DNA of 64,000 nt from Alcanivorax sp. S71-1-4 (GCF_009846755.1 NZ_AQOR01000021.1:1-64000), one strand, 5' to 3'. Positions 8,867-17,738 are shown, numbered from the stretch's first letter. Translations and numbers: made by a program. Notes: generated from the letters alone by a model not told the origin.

Positions 8867-9575
8867 GCCTCACCGGCACCGCCTCACCCAGCACCATCTG
8901 TTCCGGTGAAATCCGCGTACGCCACGCCAGCACCTCAACACCTGCGGCATGCGCCTCGCGCAGCAGCTCGCCATAACGGGGATCAATGTCGTCCGCCGGA
9001 CATACCTCGCGCGCCCCGGTGTGCTGCACGCAGAACACCAGCACAGCGCGCTGGCCAGCGGCCACCACCTGCATCAGTGTCCGCAGGTGTTTCTGGCCAC
9101 GCTCGGTTACTGCGTCAGGAAAGCAGATCACGCCGTGGTCGTCATCGTCAGGACCGGGCCCCAGCGTCACATTCTTCACTTCGATCAGCGTGTGCGGTAT
9201 CTCGCCTTCGCCCAGCGCCAAGTCAAAGCGGCTGTCGCCCCAGGTCACTTCGCGGCGCAGGTGATCATTCGGCAGCGTGGGCAAACGCCCCGCCAGAATG
9301 GCCTCGGCCACCAGCGCATTCGTGCGGCTGGTGTTGATGCCCGCCCAGTGGCCGTGGGCCACCTGCACGGCTTCCCAGGTATGGCGGTATTTGCGTTTCG
9401 GATTACCACTGTCGGAAAACAGCACCGCGCCATTCTCCGGTGTGCAGTACTTCATTGAGCCGGTATTCGGGCAGTGCAGCGTCAGCTCGCGCCCATCGTC
9501 GGCGATGATGTCGGCCATGAACCGCTTGTAGCGACGCAGCAGGCGGCCACGTGCCAGAGGGGGGTCGAATTTCAC
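8859..9575 (-). CDS. sfsA: Sugar fermentation stimulation protein / nuclease homologue SfsA
   Basis: 238 residues. SfsA carries a PD-(D/E)xK-like nuclease core: 'SRFDLAL' followed by HTLIEVKNVTL. CPNTGSMKY and 'HTWEAV' are family signatures. Translation starts at GTG 9575, whose GTGA overlaps the aminotransferase stop by four bases, so the two genes are coupled. The cellular role is poorly defined. As in E. coli it lies close to dksA. Confidence 0.92.
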   Translation of the reverse strand: MKFDPPLARGRLLRRYKRFMADIIADDGRELTLHCPNTGSMKYCTPENGAVLFSDSGNPKRKYRHTWEAVQVAHGHWAGINTSRTNALVAEAILAGRLPTLPNDHLRREVTWGDSRFDLALGEGEIPHTLIEVKNVTLGPGPDDDDHGVICFPDAVTERGQKHLRTLMQVVAAGQRAVLVFCVQHTGAREVCPADDIDPRYGELLREAHAAGVEVLAWRTRISPEQMVLGEAVPVRLV

Positions 9576-10750
9576 AGCGTCTCCATGAATCGGCTCAGCC
9601 GTACCAGCGCTTCTTCCAGGCGTGGCAGGTCACAGGTATAGGCCACCCGCAGGTAACGCGACGGCTGATGTCCAGGACCAAAATCCACCCCCGGCGTGAG
9701 GGCCACATGGGCCTGCTCCAGCAACGCGCGACTGAACGCATAGCTATCGTCGGTGATGGCCGAGACATCCAGATACAGGTAAAAGGCCCCGGCCGGGCTG
9801 CCGACCACCTTCAGCCCCAGCGCCGGGAGCTGTTCCAGCAGGTATGCCCTGCGCGCTGCCAGCACCTGGCGGCGGCGCTCAAGCTCTGCCAGCGTGTCAG
9901 GCTGGAAGGCCGCCAGCGCGGCGTACTGCGCCGGGGTCGAGGGCGCCAGAAAGAAATTCTGCGCCATGCGATCCAGGTCCGGCACCAGCGCGGGCGGCGC
10001 CACCACCCAGCCGAGTCGCCAGCCGGTCATGCCGAAGTATTTGCTGAAGCTGTTCAGCACCAGCACCTCCGGCGCCACCGCCAGCGCTGTCTCCGCCGGC
10101 TGTTCATACACCAGCCCCTGATAAATCTCGTCGATGATCAGGGCACCGTTGCGCTCCCGCGCCACCGCAGCCAGCCCCCGGACCTGCTCGCCGCTGAGCA
10201 CATTGCCGGTGGGATTGTCCGGCGAGGCAAACATGGCCACCCGGGTGTGTGGCTGCCAGGCGGCCGCCACGGCGGCAGGCTCGATGCGCCAGCCGTCGGC
10301 CGCCGACAATACCAGCGGTTGCGGGGTGGCACTGACCAGCTCGACGAAATGGCGGTTGCAGGGATAGCCGGGGTCGCTGAGCAACACACCGTCGCCCGGC
10401 CCGACCATGGCCGCCATGAGCAGTTGCAACCCTCCGGAAGCCCCCGGCGTGACGACGATCCGCTCCGGTGAGACCGTCACCCCGAAGCGCGTCTGGTAAA
10501 AGCCGGCAATGGCCTCGCGCAGTGCCGGGATGCCGATCGCCGGGGTATAGCGGGTCTGTCCCGCCGAGAGTGCCGCACGGCCTGCCTCGACAATGGCCGG
10601 CGGCGTCGGGAAATCCGGCTCCCCGACGCCCAGGTGGATCACATCATGGCCGGCCGCCGCCAGGGCCTGCGCACGCTCCACCAGCGCCATGACATGAAAG
10701 GGCGCAATCCGGTCGCAGCGCGCGGCGCGGGGAAATCGTTCGGTGATCAC
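9572..10750 (-). CDS. PLP-dependent class I/II aminotransferase
   Basis: 392 residues from GTG 10750, chosen over GTG 10774 because GAGAGG lies six bases before it. Fold-type I features: GVGEPDFPTPP near the N-terminus, SPDNPTGNVLS (Asn contacting PLP), DEIYQGLVYE (Asp to the pyridine nitrogen), NSFSKYFGMTGWRLGW (Schiff-base Lys) and YLRVAYTC (substrate carboxylate Arg). It belongs to the aspartate/alanine/aromatic group, and substrate choice cannot be decided by eye. It is divergent from dksA, as an aspC-type gene is in Pseudomonas. Confidence 0.88.
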   Translation of the reverse strand: MITERFPRAARCDRIAPFHVMALVERAQALAAAGHDVIHLGVGEPDFPTPPAIVEAGRAALSAGQTRYTPAIGIPALREAIAGFYQTRFGVTVSPERIVVTPGASGGLQLLMAAMVGPGDGVLLSDPGYPCNRHFVELVSATPQPLVLSAADGWRIEPAAVAAAWQPHTRVAMFASPDNPTGNVLSGEQVRGLAAVARERNGALIIDEIYQGLVYEQPAETALAVAPEVLVLNSFSKYFGMTGWRLGWVVAPPALVPDLDRMAQNFFLAPSTPAQYAALAAFQPDTLAELERRRQVLAARRAYLLEQLPALGLKVVGSPAGAFYLYLDVSAITDDSYAFSRALLEQAHVALTPGVDFGPGHQPSRYLRVAYTCDLPRLEEALVRLSRFMETL

Positions 10751-10762
10751 GCTCGGCCTCTC

Positions 10763-10790
10763 TTTCAGTTTCACAAAGGATGACTATAAT
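10763..10790 (+). promoter_or_regulatory. Putative dksA promoter
   Basis: A perfect TATAAT at 10785-10790 has a weak -35 (TTTCAG, 10763-10768) at 16 nt. It would give a dksA leader of about 175 nt with GC-rich hairpins, for example CTCCCGG/CCGGGAG near 10836-10855 and ACCCT/AGGGT near 10870-10890. The -10 is convincing and the -35 is not. Confidence 0.4.
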
Positions 10791-10973
10791 CTGCGCGCCG
10801 CGGGCATGGCCGGCACAGGGATGAGAAGGCGCTCCGGCCTCCCGGCCCCCGGGAGTCCCAGGGGTGACAAAAACCCTGCGGTGAGGGTATCGTCGAAGAC
10901 TTGCCTGCGGCGCCGGTGGATGCGGCGCTCAAACTAACAGTGAGCAGCGAGTATGTTAAGGGAGTTGATCAGG

Positions 10974-12182
10974 ATGGCTACCCGCAAGAAAAAAGTACCC
11001 GCGAAGGCCGCCCCGAAAAAGGCCGCCGCCGCCAAAGCCGCCAAGCCTGCAGCGAAAGCCAAGGCCAAGCCCGCCGCCAAGCCGGCCAAAAAAGCCCCGG
11101 CCAAAGCCACTGCTCCCAAGGCCGCCGCCAAGACAGCTCCCAAGAAAACCGCTGTGAAATCCACCGCGAAGCCCACCGCCAAGGCCGCTGCAAAAAAAGC
11201 ACCGGCGAAAACCGCCGTGCCGGCAAAAGCGAAGGCAGCCACCAAGCCAGCAAGCAAAGCCGCCGCACCGAAAGCGAAAGCCGCCAGCAAGGCCTCCACC
11301 AAACCGGCCCCCAAGCCCAAGGCTACCGCAGTGAAACCCAAGGCTACTCCAGCAAAAAAAGCACCGGCGAAAAAAGCGGCTGCAGCCCCTGTTGCAAAGC
11401 CCGCAGCAAAACCCGCAGCAAAGCCGGCGGTAAAGAAAGCACCGGCCAAGGCGGCAGCGACCAACACCAGCAAGCCGGCCGCCAAGCCGGCGGCAACGCC
11501 GAAAACCCAGGCGGCAAAAACCACCGCCCGATCGGCCAGGACAACTCAGCCGGCGGCCACCAAAAAGGCCACCGCCACGGCACCCGGCGCCAAACGCCCC
11601 CTGCCACCGAAAGCCGCACCCAAACCGCCCGTTCCGACGGCCGGCCCGGGTGCCCATGCCCGAACGGACCTCGGCAAGTCAGCGCAGGGAAGTGCCGCCC
11701 CATCCACCACTTCTCAGGTATCGTCGAAAGTGAAAGATCCCATGGACATTCCGGCCCCGAAGCCGGGCATGCTGATTCACGGTTTTACGCCCTACACCCC
11801 CGCCAAAGGCGAGGAGTACATGAGCGAAGAGCAGTACACGCACTTCCGCCGCATCCTGATCGCCTGGCGCCAGGAACTGATGGAGGAAGCAGACCGCACC
11901 ATGCATCACCTGCAGGATGAAGCGGCCAATCTGCCCGACCCGGCGGACCGCGCCACCCAGGAAGAAGAGTTCGCTCTGGAACTGCGCACCCGCGACCGCG
12001 AGCGCAAACTGCTGAAGAAGATCGAAAAGGCGCTCGACAAGATCGACACCGGCGACTACGGCTACTGCGAAGCCTGCGGTGTCGAAATCGGTGTGCGCCG
12101 CCTGGAGGCCCGCCCCACCGCCGAGCTGTGCATTGATTGCAAGGAACTGGCGGAAATCAAGGAAAAGCAACTCGCTGGCTGA
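10974..12182 (+). CDS. dksA: RNA polymerase-binding transcription factor DksA with long Lys/Ala/Pro-rich N-terminal extension
   Basis: 402 residues. DksA enters the RNAP secondary channel and, with ppGpp, controls rRNA and amino-acid promoters. The last 137 residues are canonical: the coiled coil with DPADRATQEEEF, including the tip acidic residues, and the zinc finger CEAC-x17-CIDC. In front lie 265 residues made almost only of Lys, Ala, Pro and Thr in KAAPKKAAAAK-like repeats, resembling AlgP or histone H1 tails. ATG 10974 (AAGGGAG nine bases upstream) is preferred to ATG 10953. E. coli DksA is 151 residues. I recall long basic tails in Xanthomonas DksA, so the extension is not unique, but its role is unclear. 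Confidence 0.93.
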   Translation: MATRKKKVPAKAAPKKAAAAKAAKPAAKAKAKPAAKPAKKAPAKATAPKAAAKTAPKKTAVKSTAKPTAKAAAKKAPAKTAVPAKAKAATKPASKAAAPKAKAASKASTKPAPKPKATAVKPKATPAKKAPAKKAAAAPVAKPAAKPAAKPAVKKAPAKAAATNTSKPAAKPAATPKTQAAKTTARSARTTQPAATKKATATAPGAKRPLPPKAAPKPPVPTAGPGAHARTDLGKSAQGSAAPSTTSQVSSKVKDPMDIPAPKPGMLIHGFTPYTPAKGEEYMSEEQYTHFRRILIAWRQELMEEADRTMHHLQDEAANLPDPADRATQEEEFALELRTRDRERKLLKKIEKALDKIDTGDYGYCEACGVEIGVRRLEARPTAELCIDCKELAEIKEKQLAG

Positions 12183-12207
12183 TATGCCGACGTCGCATGC
12201 CATACAC

Positions 12208-12238
12208 CGCAAACGCCGGGTCCGCCCGGCGTTTTGCG
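12208..12238 (+). terminator. Terminator after dksA
   Basis: AAACGCCGGG (12211-12220), loop TCCG and CCCGGCGTTT (12225-12234) form a perfect 10-bp stem ending in a short T-run, 30 nt after the dksA stop. gluQ begins 21 nt later, so read-through is possible. Confidence 0.7.
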
Positions 12239-12254
12239 TCCGGGGTGGCGCCTG

Positions 12255-13121
12255 ATGGCGTATCACGGCCGTTTTGCCCCGACGCCGTCCGGCCCCCTGC
12301 ACCTCGGCTCACTGCTGACGGCTGTCGCCAGCTATCTGGAAGCACGGGCCCGGCACGGCACCTGGCGGGTGCGGGTGGATGACATCGACCCGCCGCGCGA
12401 GGTCACCGGGGCCGCCGACACCATCCTGCGCCAGCTTGACCAGCATGGCCTGCACTGGGACGGCCACGTGCGCTACCAGAGCACGCGGCACGACGCCTAT
12501 GCCACCGCAGTCGAGCGCCTGCTGCGTGATGGCCATGCGTTTTACTGCACCCTCTCGCGCCGCGAACTGGCACAACGCGGCGGCGTGCACCCCGGCCCGT
12601 CGCTGGCAGTCCCTGACCCGGATGGCAGCGCTGTCCGGCTGGCAGTGCCGTCAGCACCGGTCACCTTTACCGACCGCCTGCAGGGCGCCCAGTCCTTCGC
12701 CCTGCACGAGCAGGAAGGGGCCTTTGTGATTCGCCGCCGCGACGGCCTGTACGCCTATCAACTGGCCTGCGCACTGGACGACGCCGACGATGGCATCACC
12801 GACGTCGTGCGCGGCATCGACCTGATCGATTCCACACCATGCCAGTTACATGTGCTGGACTGCCTTGGCCGCGCGCGGCCCCGCTACGGGCATCTGCCGG
12901 TACTGGTCGATGCCGACGGCCAGAAGCTGTCGAAATCCGCAGGGGCCGCAGCGCTCGGGCCACATGCCCCGGCCAACCTGACACAGGCCCTGCACCGGCT
13001 GGGCCTGGCGCCCCCGGCGGACCTCGCCGGCGCGCCCTGCCCGGAGCAACTTGCCTGGGCCCTGCCGCACTGGTCACTCGACCGGCTCGCCGGACAACGC
13101 ACCTGTCCGGTCATGGCCTGA
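12255..13121 (+). CDS. gluQ: Glutamyl-Q tRNA(Asp) synthetase
   Basis: 288 residues from ATG 12255. GluQRS glutamylates queuosine at the wobble base of tRNA(Asp). It is a GluRS catalytic core without the anticodon-binding domain. The HIGH-like sequence PSGPLHLGSL, the site VDDIDPPRE and GQKLSKS (KMSKS) are present. The E. coli zinc ligands (CxC, then Tyr and Cys) are mostly gone: the region reads YCTLSRREL...GGVHPGPS, with a single Cys. The gene follows dksA, a very widespread pairing. No strong ribosome-binding site is visible. Confidence 0.93.
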   Translation: MAYHGRFAPTPSGPLHLGSLLTAVASYLEARARHGTWRVRVDDIDPPREVTGAADTILRQLDQHGLHWDGHVRYQSTRHDAYATAVERLLRDGHAFYCTLSRRELAQRGGVHPGPSLAVPDPDGSAVRLAVPSAPVTFTDRLQGAQSFALHEQEGAFVIRRRDGLYAYQLACALDDADDGITDVVRGIDLIDSTPCQLHVLDCLGRARPRYGHLPVLVDADGQKLSKSAGAAALGPHAPANLTQALHRLGLAPPADLAGAPCPEQLAWALPHWSLDRLAGQRTCPVMA

Positions 13122-13182
13122 TCCGTTCGCGCCGCGCCGCCGACTGCGCTACGCTCATCACGCCCTGGCATCCGGACCTTGC

Positions 13183-13359
13183 ATGTACACCGACCGGCTA
13201 CTGATCATCTTCATTCTCGGCACCTACCTGCTGTCGCCGGCCATCATCGAATGGTGGAGCGAAGGCGGCCAGGCCTGGTATCGCCCGTACCTGATGTGGC
13301 TGCTGCTGATCGGGTTGTGTTACTGGATTGGCAAGAGCCGGGATTTCGATGGCCTATAG
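13183..13359 (+). CDS. cbrX: CbrX-like small membrane protein
   Basis: 58 residues with two hydrophobic helices (about 5-21 and 36-50) flanking a short loop with WWSEGGQAWYRPY. It is placed directly before cbrA and overlaps its start by 11 bases, matching the small cbrX frame described upstream of cbrA in Pseudomonas and thought to couple translation. It is too short to be reported by many gene finders. Function is unknown; a role in CbrA translation or assembly is inferred from position. Confidence 0.72.
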   Translation: MYTDRLLIIFILGTYLLSPAIIEWWSEGGQAWYRPYLMWLLLIGLCYWIGKSRDFDGL

Positions 13360-16285
13360 TTTCTCGCAGGTTTTCCTGATCGCGCTGGGCTACCTGTTGT
13401 TTCTGTTCATGGTCGCCTGGATCACCGATCGCGGCTGGCTGCCGACGCGGCTGGTGCGGCATCCGGCGGTGTACGTGTTCTCGCTCGGCGTGTACGCCAG
13501 CGCCTGGGCCATCTATGGCAGCATCGGCTACGCGCACCAGTACGGCTATAACTTCCTGGCTTATTTCCTCGGTATATCCGGGGTATTCATGCTCGCGCCG
13601 ATCCTGCTGGCGCCGATCCTGCGCCTGACCACCACACACCAGCTCGGCTCACTGGCAGACCTGTTTGCGTTCCGCTATCGCAGCCGGCTGGTCGGCGGCA
13701 TGACCGCCCTGATGATGCTGATCGGCATGCTGCCGCTGCTGTCCCTGCAGATCAAGGCCGTGGCCGAATCGATCCAGTTGCTCACCGGCGAGGACGATCC
13801 CGGCGGCCTGGCGTTCTGGTTCTGCCTGCTGATCACCCTGTTCGCGATCCTGTTCGGTGCCCGCCACGCCACCGCACGGGAAAAGCACGAAGGGCTGGTC
13901 GTCGCCATTGCCACCGAGTCGCTGATCAAAGTGGTGGCGCTGGTGACGCTGACCCTGCTCGGCCTGTTCGGCGTCTTCGGCGGGCCGGGCGGCCTGAGCG
14001 AGTGGCTGCAACAGCACCCGGAAGCGCTGACCAATCTGTATCACCCGCTGCAGGACGGCACCTGGCATTCAATGATCCTGGCGTTCTTCGTCTCCGCCGT
14101 GGTGATGCCGCACATGTTCTACATGGCCTTTACCGAGAACCTGAACCCGCGCGCACTGATGACGGCAAGCTGGGGCCTGCCGCTGCTGTTGCTGGTAATG
14201 GCGCTGTGCATTCCGGTGATCCTGTGGGCCGCGGCGGCGGCCGAGGTCGTGGCGCTGCCGGATTACTATGCCATCGCCGTGGGCAGCCTCAGCGGGCGCC
14301 ACGGCGCCTTGCTCGCCTACGTCGCCGGGCTGGCCGGCGCCAGCGGCATGCTGATCGTGGCCACCCTGGCGCTGTCGTCCATGACCCTCAATCACCTGGT
14401 CCTGCCGGCACGCACCCGGCCGCTGGACGAGAGCCTGTACCGCTGGCTGCTGTGGGCGCGGCGGCTGCTGATCTGCGGCATCCTGGCGCTGGCCTACCTG
14501 TTCTACCTTACCGCCGGCGACCGCCACACGCTGACCGAACTGGCGGTGCTGTCCTTCGTCGCCACGCTGCAATTCGTACCGGGGCTGATCGGCGCGCTGT
14601 TCTGGCCCGGCGCCAACCGCAACGGGCTGTTCAGCGGCCTGGTGGCGGGTTTTGTGGTGTGGGCGCTGGCGCTGCTGCTGCCGATGCTGTTCCCGTCCTG
14701 GCAGCCGACCGCGCTGTTCGACCTGCTGGACATCAGCCGCCGCTCACCCGCCGCACAGTGGCACCACGTGGCCATGGCCTCGATCATCGTCAACAGTGTG
14801 GTGTTCGCCCTGGTATCACTGTTTACCCGCACATCCAGTGCCGAACGCAACGCCGCCGATGCCTGCGCCGTGGACAGCCTGCGGCGACCTTTCCGCTGGG
14901 AACTGGAAGCCGACACCGTGGACGACTTCGTGCAGTCCCTGACCGAACCACTGGGCCCGGTCACCGCCGAACGCGAAGTGAACCTGGCGCTGCGCGACCT
15001 GAACCTGACCCGTGCCGAAACCCGGCCCTATGCGCTGCGCCGCCTGCGCGACCAGGTGGAGACCAACCTTTCCGGCCTGCTCGGCCCCTCGGTGGCACAC
15101 CAGATCGTCGACGACCACCTGCCCTACAAACCGCAGGCAGAAAGCGAATCCAGCGAAGACATCCAGTTCATCGAATCGCGGCTTGAACAGTACCGCGACC
15201 GCCTGTCTGGCCTGGCCGCCGAACTCGACAGCCTGCGCCGCTTTCACCGGCAGACACTGCTGGAGTTGCCGATGGGCGTGATCTCGCTTGGCGCCGACGG
15301 TGAAATCATCGGCTGGAACCTGGCCATGGAACAGCTCACCGGCATCAGCGCCCAGCGCACCATCGGCTCGCGCCTGAGCGCCCTGCCGCCACCCTGGAAT
15401 GCGCTGCTGTACAGCTTCGCCCAGGGCGATTCCCCCCGCGAGCCGCAGGCCGAGTTCACACAGCATGGGCAGCAACGCATCCTCAGCCTGCACAAATCGC
15501 AGGTGCAGGGCGCCATGCCCGGCGAGCGTGCCGGCGGGCAGGTGATCGTGATCGAGGAGGTCACCGACCTGCATGCCATGGAAGCGCGGCTGACCCACAA
15601 CGAACGGCTCGCCTCCATTGGCCGGCTGGCTGCGGGCGTGGCGCACGAGATCGGCAACCCGGTCACCGCCATCGCCTGCCTGGCGCAGAACCTGGACCAT
15701 GAAGTGGAAAGCGGCGAAATCCGGCAGGCCGCCACGCAGATCGTCGAGCAGACCCGGCGCATCAGCCGTATCGTCGAATCACTGGTGACCTTCAGCCACA
15801 GCGGCGGCACCCAGTTCGCAGTGCAGGGGCCCGTGTCGCTGGATGACACCGTGACCGAGGCGATCAACCTGCTGCGGCTGGACCCGGACCGGCGCGGCCA
15901 GGTGTTTGCCAACCACTGCAACCCGGAGCACCGCGTGCGGGGCGACAACCAACGGCTGCTGCAGGTATTCGTCAACCTGCTCGCCAATGCTGCTGACGCC
16001 TCCCCGGACGACGCGCCGATCACGGTGCGCAGCCGCATGCTGGAACAGACGGTGGAAGTGGAGATTGAGGACCGCGGGCACGGCATACCGCCAGAACTGC
16101 GCGACACCCTGTTCGAGCCCTTCGTCACCAGCAAACCGGCGGGCCGGGGAACGGGCCTTGGTCTGGCACTGGTTTACAGTATCATTGAGGACCATTTTGG
16201 CAGCATCCGCGCAGAAAGCCCGGTCGCTGACCAACGTGGCACACGCTTTATCATCACACTGCCGGGCTTCTCTGAAGAGGCCTGA
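13349..16285 (+). CDS. cbrA: Sensor histidine kinase CbrA with SLC5 transporter-like domain
   Basis: 978 residues from ATG 13349, which lies inside the end of cbrX. The first 500 residues form about 13 membrane helices of the SLC5 sodium-solute symporter type (VYASAWAIYGSIG, AFFVSAVVMPHMFY). A linker follows, then a PAS-like region (about 635-740), HisKA with GVAHEIGNP (His766), and HATPase motifs DAS.DDAPIT, DRGHGIPPEL and GRGTGLGLAL. In Pseudomonas CbrA has been linked to histidine transport and to signalling carbon/nitrogen balance to CbrB. cbrB follows after 20 nt. Confidence 0.93.
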   Translation: MAYSFSQVFLIALGYLLFLFMVAWITDRGWLPTRLVRHPAVYVFSLGVYASAWAIYGSIGYAHQYGYNFLAYFLGISGVFMLAPILLAPILRLTTTHQLGSLADLFAFRYRSRLVGGMTALMMLIGMLPLLSLQIKAVAESIQLLTGEDDPGGLAFWFCLLITLFAILFGARHATAREKHEGLVVAIATESLIKVVALVTLTLLGLFGVFGGPGGLSEWLQQHPEALTNLYHPLQDGTWHSMILAFFVSAVVMPHMFYMAFTENLNPRALMTASWGLPLLLLVMALCIPVILWAAAAAEVVALPDYYAIAVGSLSGRHGALLAYVAGLAGASGMLIVATLALSSMTLNHLVLPARTRPLDESLYRWLLWARRLLICGILALAYLFYLTAGDRHTLTELAVLSFVATLQFVPGLIGALFWPGANRNGLFSGLVAGFVVWALALLLPMLFPSWQPTALFDLLDISRRSPAAQWHHVAMASIIVNSVVFALVSLFTRTSSAERNAADACAVDSLRRPFRWELEADTVDDFVQSLTEPLGPVTAEREVNLALRDLNLTRAETRPYALRRLRDQVETNLSGLLGPSVAHQIVDDHLPYKPQAESESSEDIQFIESRLEQYRDRLSGLAAELDSLRRFHRQTLLELPMGVISLGADGEIIGWNLAMEQLTGISAQRTIGSRLSALPPPWNALLYSFAQGDSPREPQAEFTQHGQQRILSLHKSQVQGAMPGERAGGQVIVIEEVTDLHAMEARLTHNERLASIGRLAAGVAHEIGNPVTAIACLAQNLDHEVESGEIRQAATQIVEQTRRISRIVESLVTFSHSGGTQFAVQGPVSLDDTVTEAINLLRLDPDRRGQVFANHCNPEHRVRGDNQRLLQVFVNLLANAADASPDDAPITVRSRMLEQTVEVEIEDRGHGIPPELRDTLFEPFVTSKPAGRGTGLGLALVYSIIEDHFGSIRAESPVADQRGTRFIITLPGFSEEA

Positions 16286-16305
16286 CAGGCAGGCGAGGTC
16301 AAGTC

Positions 16306-17685
16306 ATGAGCCATATTCTGATTGTCGAGGACGAACCGGTCATCCGGGGCGCACTGCGCAAGCTGCTGGAGCGGCATGAACACACCGTCGTGGAAGCGGC
16401 CTCGGCCGAGGCAGCCCGTGAATACGATCTGGCCAATTTCGACCTGATCATCAGTGACCTGCGCCTGCCCGGCGCCAGCGGCACGGAGCTGATCAGCCTG
16501 GCACGGCCGACGCCGGTGCTGATCATGACCAGCTACGCCAGCCTGCGCTCGGCCGTGGACGCCATGCGCCAGGGCGCCGTGGACTACATCGCCAAGCCAT
16601 TCGATCACGACGAAATGGTGCTGGCAGTGGACCGCATCCTCAAGGAAGGCACCCTCAAGCGTAAGAACGAGGCCCTGCGCAACGACGTGGCGCGCAACTA
16701 CCCGGTCCAGGAAATGCTCGGCGAATGCCCGGCCATGCAGGAGCTGTTCCGCCGCATCGAAAAAATTGCCCCGACCGAAACCAGCGTGCTGATCACCGGC
16801 GAAGCCGGCACCGGCAAAGAGCTGGTGGCCCGCGCCCTGCACGAGCGCAGCAGCCGCCGTCGCGGGCCGCTGGTGGTGCTCAACTGCGCCGCCATGCCCG
16901 GCCCGCAACTGGAAGCCGAGCTGTTCGGCCACGAGAAAGATGCCCTGCCCGGTGCCGATGACACCAAGCGCGGGCTGGTGGAAGCCGCCGACGGCGGCAC
17001 CCTGTTCCTAGACGAGGTGGGCGAACTGTCGATGGACGCCCAGGTGCGCCTGCTGCATCTGTTGCAGGACGGCGAAAGCACCCGCCTGGGCGCCCTGCAT
17101 GGCCGCCCCCTGGACGTACGCCTGGTCGTCGCCACACCGCGCCTGCTGGACGCCCGCGTCGCCGCCGGGCAGTTCCGCAAGGACCTTTACTACCGCCTCA
17201 ACGTGCTGCAACTGAACCTGCCGCCGCTGCGCGAGCGCGGCGAAGACATCAGCCTGCTGGCCCACGCCCTGCTGTCACGCCTGTGTGAGCGCCACAACAG
17301 CCCGGAATTGCACTTTGATGACAGCGCCCTGGAGGCCATGGGCCGCTATGGCTGGCCGGGCAACGTGCGCGAACTGGAAAACGCCATCGAGCGCGCCGTG
17401 ATCCTGGCCGACGGGCCGGCCATCAGCACCGACCTGCTGGCCATTTCCGCCGAGCCGATACCGGCCCAGGCCGCCCAGCCCATGGCCGCCAGCCCGCGCC
17501 GGCTGTTCCAGGACCCGCAGGAAGACCTGTCGCTGGAGGACTACTTCACGCGCTTCGTGCTGGAGAATCAGGACGCCATGACCGAGACCGAGCTGGCCCA
17601 GAAACTCGGCATCAGCCGCAAATGCCTGTGGGAACGCCGCCAGCGGCTGGGCATTCCCCGGCGGCGCAGCAACAGCGTTACCTGA
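16306..17685 (+). CDS. cbrB: NtrC-family response regulator CbrB with altered GAFTGA loop
   Basis: 459 residues: receiver (Asp51 in DLIISDLRLPG), AAA+ domain with Walker A GEAGTGKE, Walker B GGTLFLDEV and arginine finger FRKDLYYRLN, and a Fis-type HTH (TETELAQKLGISRKCLWERR). The C-terminus matches Pseudomonas CbrB closely. Loop 1 after ELFGHEK reads DALPGA (residues 212-217, bases 16939-16956) where sigma-54 activators have GAFTGA, so the Phe and Thr that contact sigma-54 are Leu and Pro. Either the protein uses an altered sigma-54 interface or it no longer works through sigma-54. Its expected target, a crcZ-type gene, lies immediately downstream. Confidence 0.92.
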   Translation: MSHILIVEDEPVIRGALRKLLERHEHTVVEAASAEAAREYDLANFDLIISDLRLPGASGTELISLARPTPVLIMTSYASLRSAVDAMRQGAVDYIAKPFDHDEMVLAVDRILKEGTLKRKNEALRNDVARNYPVQEMLGECPAMQELFRRIEKIAPTETSVLITGEAGTGKELVARALHERSSRRRGPLVVLNCAAMPGPQLEAELFGHEKDALPGADDTKRGLVEAADGGTLFLDEVGELSMDAQVRLLHLLQDGESTRLGALHGRPLDVRLVVATPRLLDARVAAGQFRKDLYYRLNVLQLNLPPLRERGEDISLLAHALLSRLCERHNSPELHFDDSALEAMGRYGWPGNVRELENAIERAVILADGPAISTDLLAISAEPIPAQAAQPMAASPRRLFQDPQEDLSLEDYFTRFVLENQDAMTETELAQKLGISRKCLWERRQRLGIPRRRSNSVT

Positions 17686-17711
17686 CGAGCGGCGGGTGTG
17701 GGCGGAACACC

Positions 17712-17738
17712 TGTTACCGTCCTACACACGCAGTAACA
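17712..17738. promoter_or_regulatory. Putative CbrB binding site (inverted repeat)
   Basis: TGTTAC (17712-17717) and GTAACA (17733-17738) are perfect inverted half sites 15 nt apart. This resembles the TGTTAC/GTAACA repeat reported, as I remember it, for CbrB at Pseudomonas crcZ. A second inverted repeat, GTGAC-N6-GTCAC, lies at 17741-17756. Both precede the sigma-54-like promoter at 17777. Confidence 0.65.

Noticed and set aside
10934-11657. Two long minus-strand frames over the dksA tail (Ala/Gly/Phe-rich)
   Set aside because: They are the reverse reading of the Lys/Ala repeat; such repeats keep several frames open by composition alone.
12839-13204. 121-codon plus-strand frame overlapping gluQ and the start of cbrX
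   Set aside because: It is out of frame with gluQ and has Arg/Pro-rich shadow composition; the conserved GluQRS and CbrX-like frames explain the region.
14002-15186. 394-codon plus-strand frame inside cbrA
   Set aside because: It is out of frame with the well-conserved CbrA; the Arg/Pro/Ala-rich product is typical of a GC-rich shadow.
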